Translations under genes and position numbers: made by a program
The notes under the pieces: model-generated
Seen by the model: only the letters and a program-made list of their open reading frames with translations
Database searches by the model: none
What the model was told of the DNA's origin: nothing
Shown: positions 27,367-36,017 of the stretch, piece by piece
How the letters are laid out: each line of letters starts with the position of its first letter
How positions within the stretch are numbered: position 1 is the stretch's first letter
Origin: Legionella septentrionalis
GTDB taxonomy: Bacteria; Pseudomonadota; Gammaproteobacteria; Legionellales; Legionellaceae
Reading direction: 5' to 3'
Assembly: GCF_003989745.1 (NCBI RefSeq)
Contig: NZ_RZGS01000009.1
Location: 1-64,000 of the forward strand
Length of the DNA: 64,000 bases

Positions 27367-28595
27367 GGCTGATTTAAGAAAGAAAGTCCATACTGCAGGG
27401 GCTTAACTGCGAAGTATTCTGCAAGCGTCTGCCCTATGTCTGCGAAAGTTTCCCGTCTTCCTATAAAACGACTGGCTAAATTCGGGCCAAACATTAAAAC
27501 AGGAATATGCTCCCGCGTGTGATCGCTTCCAGGGAAAGTAGGATCGCAGCCATGATCGGCAGCGATGACAACCATATCATTAGGCTTTAATAAAGACTCC
27601 AATTCCGGTAAACGTGCATCAAAAGCTTCCAAAGCATGAGCATAACCCGCCACATCGCGACGATGGCCGTACGATGAATCAAAATCTACAAAATTGGTAA
27701 AGACAAGGCTTTTATCAGGCGCTGTCTTCATGCATTCCAAGGTTGCATCAAAAAGCGCTTGATTACCATCTGCTTTAATGGTTTTGCTAATCCCCTGATG
27801 CGCATAAATATCGGCCACTTTGCCAATGGCAATAACCTCCCGCCCGTCATTTTTCAAAAAATCCAATAATGTTGGCTGCGGCGGCGGTACTGCGTAGTCG
27901 CGGCGGTTGCCAGTGCGTTTAAATTTTCCTGGAATTCCAGTAAAAGGCCGCGCTATGACGCGTCCAATTTTATACTCATCAACCAGTTCACGGGCAATTT
28001 CGCAAATTTGGTACAAGCGCTCCAAGCCAAAATACTCTTCGTGTGCTGCAATTTGAAAAACGCTATCCGCAGATGTGTAAACAATGGGTTTCCCAGACAG
28101 TAAATGCGCTTCTCCCAGCTCTTCAATAATCACCGTACCCGATGCATGCTTTTCGCCTAAAACCCCAGGCAAAGCCGCGCGTTCAATGAATTTTTCTATT
28201 AATTGCGGGGGAAAACACGGAATGGCCTCAGGGAAATAGCCCCATGCAAACATAACTGGCACTCCTGCCAATTCCCAATGCCCGCTAGGGGTGTCTTTCC
28301 CAAGGCTTTGCTCCACCGCATAGCCATAATAGCCGGCAGGCTCGGCCAAAGTGGATAAATCGATAAATTTTACCCCCGCACTGGCTATTGCGGCGTGGTA
28401 TAAACCCAAACGCGCCAGATTGGGGATGTGCAAATCGCCATTGCGTAATCCGGATTGGTCGGCACGCCTATCCCGGCAAGCCTGGTAAATATGCATAAAG
28501 GTATTTGCGCCTGCATCCCCATAGCTTGGGGCATCAAGACTTGCACCAATACCTAATGAATCCATTAATAGTATACAAACCCGTCCAGAATCCAT
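27363..28595 (-). CDS. deoB: Phosphopentomutase
   Basis: This Mn2+-dependent enzyme of the alkaline phosphatase superfamily interconverts (deoxy)ribose 1- and 5-phosphate in nucleoside salvage. The 410-residue protein has the N-terminal metal motif [10 protein letters not shown], the [13 protein letters not shown] segment, and the metal-binding [18 protein letters not shown]. The ATG at 28595 follows AAGGAT and starts two bases after the stop of the preceding MFS gene; the frame is open slightly further. Co-transcription with two MFS carriers suggests that they import nucleosides or pentoses. Confidence 0.95.
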   Translation of the reverse strand: MDSGRVCILLMDSLGIGASLDAPSYGDAGANTFMHIYQACRDRRADQSGLRNGDLHIPNLARLGLYHAAIASAGVKFIDLSTLAEPAGYYGYAVEQSLGKDTPSGHWELAGVPVMFAWGYFPEAIPCFPPQLIEKFIERAALPGVLGEKHASGTVIIEELGEAHLLSGKPIVYTSADSVFQIAAHEEYFGLERLYQICEIARELVDEYKIGRVIARPFTGIPGKFKRTGNRRDYAVPPPQPTLLDFLKNDGREVIAIGKVADIYAHQGISKTIKADGNQALFDATLECMKTAPDKSLVFTNFVDFDSSYGHRRDVAGYAHALEAFDARLPELESLLKPNDMVVIAADHGCDPTFPGSDHTREHIPVLMFGPNLASRFIGRRETFADIGQTLAEYFAVKPLQYGLSFLNQP

Positions 28596-28597
28596 AC

Positions 28598-29881
28598 TTA
28601 TCCTTGAATATGCCGACAATACGTTTCTTTCAGTTTAAACAATGCGAACAGGGCAATACCCAATCCCAGCGGCATGATCAAGGCTGCGGTTTGATACGCT
28701 GTAAAAGAATACACCGGCGTTCCCGCAACCATATGCATGTCACCATGCCATAGCAATACGGCACTGAATAAATTTTGATAAAGAATATATCCGCCTTGGG
28801 TCAGCAAGGAAATCATACTCACTGCCATGGCCGTCATTGCAGCAGGACTGCTTTCTGCTACCAAAGCGTAGCTGATTACCTGGGCGGCAGTAAAAAAACC
28901 CAGCAAAAAGAATAAAAAACCCATCATGGTCAGGGATACGGGTAAATACATAATCCCTAATAGAGTAAGCAAAGATGCCAGCACACCCAGTTTCATGGGT
29001 AATACACGCAAACCTAATTTGTCTGAAAACCAGCCAATGGCAGGACCGCCTACAATGGCACCGAGGAATAACATGGAATTAACCAATGCAGCATCTTCCT
29101 TACTCACCCCAAGCCGCTGCATTAAATATAAAGAACCTATCATTGCCCCCAGCACGGCAATAGGCATATTCATCAAGCTGGTGTAAAGAGCCGCCCGAAA
29201 TGTTTGCAAATTTAGATAAGCCATTTTTGCCGTGGTTAATACATCCAGTTTTTTGGCGGTGGCTAAGGCCTCTTCTTGCGGCTTATCCTTAATCCAGTAC
29301 ATCATGAATAATAATAATGCGACACCCAGCCAACCTACTCGAATAAGCGAATCGCGCCAACCTAATTCAAGCACCAATTTGGTTAATGGATATTGGGCCA
29401 ACATACCGCCTGTCATGGCAATAGTCACGACTACGCCGGTAACCAGCGCCATGCGGTTAGGCGGGAACCAGCGCGAAGCAATACGGATAGGTCCAAGAAA
29501 GCAAAATGCGCTACCGATGCCTGTTACAAACCGACAAAAAAGTGCAAGGTAAAACGAGTGGGCATAAGCCAAAAGAAATGTGCTCAAAATACAGAGCAGC
29601 ATGGCAATTACTATGGTTTTTTTTGTTGAAAAACGATCGAGCAATATCCCTGCAATAAAAAGAAAAATTACATTGGCGAGATAATAAATACTGGACAAAT
29701 AAGTCATTTTGTCGGCTTGAATATGAAAATCCCGCATTATGTTATCTGCAATCGAGGCAAACATATTGCCCTGAATAAATTCATAAAAGAGAAATAAGGA
29801 TGCAGCGAAGCAAATTATCCATGGTAACAGCGTTGTTTTTACCAGGTCGAATCTTCTGTATTCTTCCACCAATGGCTGCAT
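28598..29881 (-). CDS. MFS transporter in the deoB operon, second gene
   Basis: This 427-residue 12-helix carrier has LDRFSTKK after helix 2 and [12 protein letters not shown] in the second half. The ATG at 29881 has an AAGGAGTC ribosome site. It is paralogous to the next gene upstream (29894), 12 bases away, and to a lesser degree to the pair at 12.8-15.3 kb. It resembles the Legionella-type MFS proteins with an LFxYEFxQ helix 1. A nucleoside substrate is inferred from the following deoB; Legionella PhtC/PhtD carry out thymidine uptake and are a precedent. Confidence 0.83.
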   Translation of the reverse strand: MQPLVEEYRRFDLVKTTLLPWIICFAASLFLFYEFIQGNMFASIADNIMRDFHIQADKMTYLSSIYYLANVIFLFIAGILLDRFSTKKTIVIAMLLCILSTFLLAYAHSFYLALFCRFVTGIGSAFCFLGPIRIASRWFPPNRMALVTGVVVTIAMTGGMLAQYPLTKLVLELGWRDSLIRVGWLGVALLLFMMYWIKDKPQEEALATAKKLDVLTTAKMAYLNLQTFRAALYTSLMNMPIAVLGAMIGSLYLMQRLGVSKEDAALVNSMLFLGAIVGGPAIGWFSDKLGLRVLPMKLGVLASLLTLLGIMYLPVSLTMMGFLFFLLGFFTAAQVISYALVAESSPAAMTAMAVSMISLLTQGGYILYQNLFSAVLLWHGDMHMVAGTPVYSFTAYQTAALIMPLGLGIALFALFKLKETYCRHIQG

Positions 29882-29893
29882 AAAAAAGACTCC

Positions 29894-31159
29894 TTAACTA
29901 TAACGTTTGCAGTAGGTTTCACGGGTAAAGAAAACGGCTACTAGCGCAGCCACAATCGTAACAGGGAACATCCACATAGCGAACTGAAAATCCGCTGCTG
30001 AATACTGCGCTGCCCCGGCATGATGATGCATTAATATGCCAAACAAAACCTGCCCGAGGCCACCGCCACCCATGATAATTACTGAAGAAATCCCGGTCGC
30101 AGAGCCGGTGCTGCTGGCTGGGTTACTCTCAGCTATCAGGGGGTATGAAATCACTTGAGTACTGGTAAAAAACCCAAGCAAAAAAAATAGGGTGCATAAA
30201 ACTACCGGAGGAATGGAGCTATGCAGAAACAATGGCAGAACCGTCAGCAAAGTTGCCATAGCGCCAAGGATCATCAGCGGTTTGCGCCGCCCCATATAGT
30301 CAGATAACCACCCAACAACAGGACACCCGATGATGCTCCCTACCAAAATCAAGCTAACGGCATTACTGGCTGCCATCTTGGATAAATGATGCACGGTTTC
30401 CAGATAGCTTGCACCCCACAAGGCACAAAGCACCATAATCGGCAAATTAAGGAAAGAAGTAAAACAGCCAGCCAGCCAATTTTGCGGATTAAGCAATGCC
30501 CGTGAAAAACCGGACGATGCCGCTTGATTCACAGAGCTTGTCTTTTTCTGGTTGTCAGGGCGGTCTTTGACCGTAAAAAAAATCCAGAAAAATAATAATA
30601 CCCCTGCTCCGCCATCAATAAATAAAGCGTTTCGCCACCCATATTGCTCATTTAGAAATGCCAAAGGAGTATGTGCCATCATGCCGCCTATAAATGCCAT
30701 CGTCACCAGGCAACCGATGACAAGCGCTTGCCGGCGCGGCGGAAACCAGCGTGAAACCAGAACAGCGCAAGATAAAAAACAAAATGCGTTCCCGATGCCG
30801 GATAGAAAGTGGAAAAAAGAAGCCCAGACGAATGAGTGGGTCAGAGCAAATCCCATCGTGCTTAACACACAGATAAACATGGCGGCTAAAATAACAAAAC
30901 GGGTAGAAAACCGATCAAGAATAATTCCGGCAGGCAGCAAAAACAAGATGTCTGCCCAAAGGTAAGCACTGGACATCCAACTCAATTCTGCAGCATTGAT
31001 GTGAAATTCCTGGCGCAATGGCTCATTAATCACATCAAATAGATTGAGCTGAAAAAATTCGTACAGAAAAAATAATCCGGCTGATAAACATACCAGCCAA
31101 GGCATCCAATAAGTGCGAGGAAAAATGCCCTGCGAATCAATTGCAACTGACTCAGACAA
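29894..31159 (-). CDS. MFS transporter in the deoB operon, first gene
   Basis: This 421-residue, 12-helix carrier has ILDRFSTRF after helix 2 and GWLSDYMGRRKPL in the second half. It starts at a TTG (31159) with AGGAG six bases upstream; an ATG just before it is out of frame. It heads the four-gene operon that continues with a second MFS gene, deoB and zur, all with gaps under 13 bases or overlaps. Paired MFS genes in this genome may be heteromeric or simply recent duplicates with diverged substrates. Confidence 0.83.
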   Translation of the reverse strand: MSESVAIDSQGIFPRTYWMPWLVCLSAGLFFLYEFFQLNLFDVINEPLRQEFHINAAELSWMSSAYLWADILFLLPAGIILDRFSTRFVILAAMFICVLSTMGFALTHSFVWASFFHFLSGIGNAFCFLSCAVLVSRWFPPRRQALVIGCLVTMAFIGGMMAHTPLAFLNEQYGWRNALFIDGGAGVLLFFWIFFTVKDRPDNQKKTSSVNQAASSGFSRALLNPQNWLAGCFTSFLNLPIMVLCALWGASYLETVHHLSKMAASNAVSLILVGSIIGCPVVGWLSDYMGRRKPLMILGAMATLLTVLPLFLHSSIPPVVLCTLFFLLGFFTSTQVISYPLIAESNPASSTGSATGISSVIIMGGGGLGQVLFGILMHHHAGAAQYSAADFQFAMWMFPVTIVAALVAVFFTRETYCKRYS

Positions 31160-31327
31160 CCATGACTCCTAGCCCGGGTTTAAAAGTGGCGGAAATTATA
31201 ACAAAAAACCCAGGAAAATGGTATCTTTATTGAACACTTTTTTTGCAATCCTTAAATTTTAAAAAACCATACCCTATCTTAAGACTCTGAATTTACGCCT
31301 TCTTTTGCAGCTTTGAGTCTTCCTTGC

Positions 31328-31355
31328 TTGTTAACAACAGCATACGTGCTAATAT
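31328..31355 (+). promoter_or_regulatory. Candidate promoter of maeA
   Basis: TTGTTA (31328-31333) and TAATAT (31350-31355) are 16 bases apart, 60 bases before the start codon. Confidence 0.4.
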
Positions 31356-31415
31356 GCAAAATGTATAAGGAATTACTGAATTGTTATTATAAGCAAAAGG
31401 ATACAGGGGCAACAG

Positions 31416-33086
31416 ATGGCAATTAAAGTATCTGCAACTGGACAAACATTACTGCGCAATCCTTTATTAAATAAAGGCACTGCGTTTACTCCCGAAGAAA
31501 AAGAATTATTTCACTTATACGGCTTGCTTCCCGCCAATACCGAAACAATTAGCGAGCAATTACAACGCTGCCGTGATGCTTATGCAGCAAAACAGAGCCC
31601 ACTTGAGCAACATATTTATTTGCGCGCTTTACAAGATCGCAATGAAGTTTTGTTTTACCGGTTTGTTTTAGAAAATCTTACGGAAATGTTACCGATCATT
31701 TATACGCCTACGGTAGGTGAAGCTTGTCGATTTTTCCATCATATTTACCGGCAACCGCGAGGATTGTTTATCAGTTATCCGGAGGCACATAAAATGGATG
31801 CCATCCTGGCGTCCATTGCACAGGAACGCAGTATACGGGTCATCGTGGTGACCGATGGTGAACGCATTTTAGGATTGGGCGATCAAGGTGCAGGCGGGCT
31901 TGGTATCCCAATTGGTAAACTATCCTTATATACGGTTTGCGGTGGCATCAATCCTGGTGAAACTTTACCCATCGTTCTCGACGTGGGTACAAATAACCAG
32001 GAAAAATTAAATGATCCGCAATATTTAGGTTGGCGTCATACTCGTATAAATGGCAGTGAGTATGATCATTTTGTCGATCAATTTGTACAAGGGGTCAAGC
32101 GGCATTTCCCACAAGCATTATTGCAATTCGAAGATTTTGCCCAACAACATGCCTATCCTTTATTGCAACGCTACCGTGAGCAATTGTGTACATTTAATGA
32201 TGACATCCAGGGTACAGCAGCAGTGACTGTGGCAGCCATTATGGCCGCCACACGAATTAGCAACATGCCACTTAGGGAGCATCGGATCGCTTTATTAGGG
32301 GCAGGCTCGGCAGGATGCGGCATTAGCGAACAACTAGTGCAAATGATGGTAAGCCAGGGGCTCGGCGAACAAGAGGCGCGTTCCCGTTTTTATCTCGTGG
32401 ATCGCTTAGGGTTATTGCATGATGAGTTGCCTGGATTGCTGCCATTTCAAAAACCTTTTGCCCATTCCCGCAAATCATTATCAGGTTGGCAACCAGCAAG
32501 GAAACAACTCAGCCTTTTGGATGTCATCCAGCACGCACAACCGACTATTCTTCTCGGTGTATCCGGTCAAGCCAACCAATTTACGCAAACCATGGTGGAA
32601 ACCATGGGTCATTATTGCCAGCGGCCCATTATTTTTCCTCTGTCAAATCCCACTTCCAGAGCGGAAGCTACTCCTAATGATTTATTAACCTGGACAAAAG
32701 GCCGAGCTTTAGTGGCGACAGGCAGCCCGTTTGCCCCAGTCTACATAAATGGGGAAGAAATAAGCATTTCGCAATGCAATAATTCCTATATTTTCCCCGG
32801 CATAGGCTTAGCCGTGGTTGCGGGTAAAATCAAGCGGGTAACGGATGGCATGATGATGGCCGCAGCATTAGCACTGAGTGAACTGGCACCCGCGACTATT
32901 ACCGGCCAAGGATGCTTGTTACCCGAACTAACGTCCATACGCAAAGTCAGTCAGCACATCGCAAAAGCAGTCCTATTGGAAGCGATTAAAGAAAAACATG
33001 CAGATGCGCAGTCTGAAAAGAACATTGAGACAGCAATTCATAACACCATGTGGTTCCCCGACTATCAGCCATATATCCATGATTAG
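31416..33086 (+). CDS. maeA: NAD-type malic enzyme, long form
   Basis: This 556-residue enzyme converts malate to pyruvate and CO2. It is the SfcA/MaeA type, unlike the short enzyme at 15.4 kb: it has LPIIYTPTVGEAC, the catalytic region GLGDQGAGGLGIPIGKL, the metal-site FEDF, FNDDIQGTA, and the Rossmann GAGSAG. The ATG follows AAAAGGATACAGGGG. The C terminus ends in the usual MWFPDYQPY. Together with the GDH at 38-42 kb it would let the cell turn amino-acid carbon into pyruvate. Confidence 0.95.
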   Translation: MAIKVSATGQTLLRNPLLNKGTAFTPEEKELFHLYGLLPANTETISEQLQRCRDAYAAKQSPLEQHIYLRALQDRNEVLFYRFVLENLTEMLPIIYTPTVGEACRFFHHIYRQPRGLFISYPEAHKMDAILASIAQERSIRVIVVTDGERILGLGDQGAGGLGIPIGKLSLYTVCGGINPGETLPIVLDVGTNNQEKLNDPQYLGWRHTRINGSEYDHFVDQFVQGVKRHFPQALLQFEDFAQQHAYPLLQRYREQLCTFNDDIQGTAAVTVAAIMAATRISNMPLREHRIALLGAGSAGCGISEQLVQMMVSQGLGEQEARSRFYLVDRLGLLHDELPGLLPFQKPFAHSRKSLSGWQPARKQLSLLDVIQHAQPTILLGVSGQANQFTQTMVETMGHYCQRPIIFPLSNPTSRAEATPNDLLTWTKGRALVATGSPFAPVYINGEEISISQCNNSYIFPGIGLAVVAGKIKRVTDGMMMAAALALSELAPATITGQGCLLPELTSIRKVSQHIAKAVLLEAIKEKHADAQSEKNIETAIHNTMWFPDYQPYIHD

Positions 33087-33125
33087 TACAACGCTCTTTA
33101 ACGGCAAATATTTGAGAGAAAAGGC

Positions 33126-34511
33126 ATGAATCAGAAAGTTTTTGTAAACCGCATCTTGAACATGAAAAAAATTAAGTTTATCGGCTTGGATATGGATCAT
33201 ACGCTGATCCGTTATAAAACTGAAAACTTCGAAGCTTTAGTGTATCAATTGGTCATTGATAATTTGATAAACAGTAAGAAATATCCTGAAAACATCCGCA
33301 GCTTTAAATTTAATTTTAAAGATGCAATTCGTGGGCTGGTAGTCGATAGCAAGAATGGCAATATCTTAAAATTAAGTCGATATGCAGCTATCCGCCAGAG
33401 TTATCATGGTACACAAGCCATACAATTTTCTGATCAAAAGCAGTTTTACCGCAGTATTTATGTGGATTTAGGTGATCCGAATTACATGGCTATCGATACG
33501 TCTTTCTCCATTGCATTTTGCGTTTTATATAGCCAGTTAATTGATTATAAAGATCAATACCCTCATGAACTACCCAGTTATAATGTCATTGCGTTAGACG
33601 TATTAAACAGCGTGGATGAAGTCCACGCAGAAGGCACCTTGAAGCGGCGGATCTGTGATGCACCGGAGCAGTTTGTCTATCAAGATCACACCGTAGTAGA
33701 AGGGCTTAAACGTTACATCAAGCATGGGAAAAAAATATTTATTTTGACCAATTCTGAGTATCAATATGCAAAACTTTTATTGGAATACACTATCGATCCT
33801 TTCATGGAAAAAGGCAAAAATTGGCAGGATTTGTTTGAATATGTGATTACACTCGCCAATAAACCGCGTTTTTTCTATGACGAGTCAAGATTTCTTGCCG
33901 TTCATCCGACAACCGGCACAATGACCAACGTTACAGGAAAAATTACTCCCGGTGTCTATCAGGGAGGATATGCAACAAAATTCACAGAAGATTTGCATTT
34001 AAAAGGAGATGAAATTTTATATATTGGCGATCATATTTATGGCGATATTTTACGTTTAAAGAAAGACTGTAATTGGCGCACGGCTCTCGTCGTAGAAGAA
34101 CTCGGCGATGAGATAGCAGCACAGGTAAAAGCAAGGCCCGTTGAATTGCAGATTAACGCTGCCATGAAAACGAAGCGCAAACTTGAAGAAAATTATATCA
34201 AGATAAATACCAAAAGCATTGAAGAAGAAACGCATGTCTATGACAATGAAATTCAGGCTTTACAGATACAAATAAATGCGGTTGACAAACAAATCATGGA
34301 ATTACTGCAGGAACAACATAAATTTTTTAATCCAAAATGGGAGCGAATTTTTCGGGCTGGGGCAGAAGAAAGTTATTTTGCCTATCAAGTGGACCGCTAT
34401 GCTTGCATCTACATGGAGCGATTATCCGACTTGCTTGAACATTCGCCGCTTACGTATTTTCGCGCCAATCGACGTTTGCTGGCACATGACTTGGATAATA
34501 TCTTGGCATAA
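33126..34511 (+). CDS. Cytosolic purine 5'-nucleotidase (HAD-IG family)
   Basis: This 461-residue HAD hydrolase dephosphorylates IMP and GMP. Motif I is GLDMDHTLIRYK, motif II is in FILTNSEY, and motif IV lies in ILYIGDHIYGDIL, all intact. A helical C-terminal part (about residues 340-430) is coiled-coil-like. The family is common in eukaryotes (cN-II), and a Legionella homologue has been characterised structurally as a GMP/IMP-preferring enzyme. The start at 33126 has GAGAGAAAAGG seven bases upstream. It may work with DeoB in purine salvage, an inference from proximity. Confidence 0.9.
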   Translation: MNQKVFVNRILNMKKIKFIGLDMDHTLIRYKTENFEALVYQLVIDNLINSKKYPENIRSFKFNFKDAIRGLVVDSKNGNILKLSRYAAIRQSYHGTQAIQFSDQKQFYRSIYVDLGDPNYMAIDTSFSIAFCVLYSQLIDYKDQYPHELPSYNVIALDVLNSVDEVHAEGTLKRRICDAPEQFVYQDHTVVEGLKRYIKHGKKIFILTNSEYQYAKLLLEYTIDPFMEKGKNWQDLFEYVITLANKPRFFYDESRFLAVHPTTGTMTNVTGKITPGVYQGGYATKFTEDLHLKGDEILYIGDHIYGDILRLKKDCNWRTALVVEELGDEIAAQVKARPVELQINAAMKTKRKLEENYIKINTKSIEEETHVYDNEIQALQIQINAVDKQIMELLQEQHKFFNPKWERIFRAGAEESYFAYQVDRYACIYMERLSDLLEHSPLTYFRANRRLLAHDLDNILA

Positions 34512-34521
34512 AAAGGCGTCA

Positions 34522-35355
34522 TTACAAATGAAAAAAATGCCCCATTCGCTTTGCAGTTGCACGTTCTTCCAAGCGATCGGGGCTTGACATTTTTGCCGGC
34601 GAAAGAAGAGTTTGCCGCGGATGCAAAGCCGGGATTTCACGCAATACTAAATCTGCCTGCTGCAACAAAATGCTCAATTCTTTAGTTACGCCCATGTTTT
34701 TATTAGTTTTTTCGTAAAGGGCATGGGATAAGCCCAAACCATTTTGTACTGCTTGAAAAAATTGCGATATAGGACCGCGCAGTGCCGCAATGTGATCAAG
34801 AACAGGTCCGATTGCTTCCCGCTTCACCAACTCTTTTATGTTCCGATGAATATCATCCAATGTGATAACAAAACGCTTTTGTTGTTCAGCAGCGCTCTGC
34901 AAACGCTCTTGAAACTTTAAATAACGATTGCTGGCTTTCAATGCTTGCTGGTGTGTGACTTGATCAGTGAAGCGCTCGCGGTTTCCCATCCGATTCGCAA
35001 TCTTTGCCAAAGAATCAATCAATTGACTTAATGCATGCAAAATGTGGCGTAAATCATCGTGGCCCAGGGCAAAAGCAATTCTCTCCATGTTAATCCGGGA
35101 AGAATGTTGCGGCGCAATCCCTAAAACTTGCAGCAGCGTTTGTTCAATGTGTAAAAGCCGCAATAGAGCATCCTGGGTATCTAATCGATACTGTAAAATT
35201 AATTGCAGGGTTTGTACTCTACCTCCCACTGAATCAGACCCAGGCAAAGCATCCGCATGTTGAGCCAAGTCTTTAAGGACCGATAAAGAATTCGTTAGCG
35301 CGTGTTCCGCCTGCTGTATCAATTCGTTTGTGGAAGAAAGAAATGGGGTATTCAT
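34522..35355 (-). CDS. Orphan all-helical soluble protein
   Basis: I do not recognise this 277-residue protein. It has no signal peptide or membrane segment and is rich in Leu, Gln and charged residues in heptad-like patterns (for example about residues 5-40, 110-180), suggesting helical bundles or a coiled coil. The last 40 residues are Pro/Arg-rich and basic. It converges on the 5'-nucleotidase with a 10-base gap and is divergent from the DUF3775 gene across a region holding a large palindrome. Coiled-coil orphans like this are frequent among secreted effectors, but nothing here proves secretion. Confidence 0.65.
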   Translation of the reverse strand: MNTPFLSSTNELIQQAEHALTNSLSVLKDLAQHADALPGSDSVGGRVQTLQLILQYRLDTQDALLRLLHIEQTLLQVLGIAPQHSSRINMERIAFALGHDDLRHILHALSQLIDSLAKIANRMGNRERFTDQVTHQQALKASNRYLKFQERLQSAAEQQKRFVITLDDIHRNIKELVKREAIGPVLDHIAALRGPISQFFQAVQNGLGLSHALYEKTNKNMGVTKELSILLQQADLVLREIPALHPRQTLLSPAKMSSPDRLEERATAKRMGHFFHL

Positions 35356-35401
35356 ATCGCTTAAAATAACTTCCTATATTTAATTTTACTAACGATAATT
35401 A

Positions 35402-35455
35402 GATAACTGGCCAATAATTTCTATAATTTTATAGAAATTATATTCTCAAGTTATC
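35402..35455. promoter_or_regulatory. Nested palindrome in the divergent promoter region
   Basis: A perfect 28-base palindrome (13-base arms ATAATTTCTATAA / TTATAGAAATTAT, two central T residues; 35414-35441) is nested inside a second dyad GATAACT (35402-35408) / AGTTATC (35449-35455) with nearly the same centre. It lies between divergent genes (starts 35355 and 35538), as expected for an operator; a cruciform or hairpin role is the alternative. No T-run follows. Confidence 0.55.
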
Positions 35456-35537
35456 GCTTCTCTACCTAAGGTACTCATGCTCTATTTAGTCGGTGTTCTA
35501 TAATTATTATAAGCATATAAGGCAAAGGAATGTAGCC

Positions 35538-35933
35538 ATGTTAAGCATCGATATTTTATCTGTAAACCCGCAAATTGTGAGTGACTTAATTGAAAAAACT
35601 AAAGAATTTCATGCGAAAGAAGAAGTTACCTTTGGTGAACAGATGCCTGAAACGGAATATGAATACGATTGGGCGCAAATTTTAGCCGATCACCAGGATG
35701 ATTTAACTTATCTTGAGATAAAAAATGTTATTGACGCATTAACGGTGGAAAAAAAACTGGATTTACTGACCTTAATGTACTTAGGACGCGGTGATTTTGA
35801 CGATTGGGAGAGCGCTCGACAATCTGCACAAAATAATTTACCGGATAATTTGCCTGATTATTTATTGGGCCATCCTTTTCTTGCTGAATATTTGCAACGA
35901 AGCTTAGATTTAATAGGTTATGCGCGTGAATAA
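35538..35933 (+). CDS. DUF3775 family protein
   Basis: This 131-residue acidic cytoplasmic protein belongs to DUF3775, whose function is unknown. Family features seen are the N-terminal NPQIVSDLIEKTKEF, the central ALTVEKKLDLLTLMYLGRGDF, and the C-terminal PLAEYL-like HPFLAEYL. The frame is open from a GTG at 35493, but that lies in the promoter region (TATAAT at 35499-35504); the ATG at 35538 has AAAGGAA upstream and matches the family start. It is separate from its neighbours. Confidence 0.8.
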   Translation: MLSIDILSVNPQIVSDLIEKTKEFHAKEEVTFGEQMPETEYEYDWAQILADHQDDLTYLEIKNVIDALTVEKKLDLLTLMYLGRGDFDDWESARQSAQNNLPDNLPDYLLGHPFLAEYLQRSLDLIGYARE

Positions 35934-36017
35934 TGCATGAATTTTTTATTTATCCTGTTTTATAGTTACAGTACTATAGTATGACTGGTTATATTTCATT
36001 TGGGATAAAATAAAACC

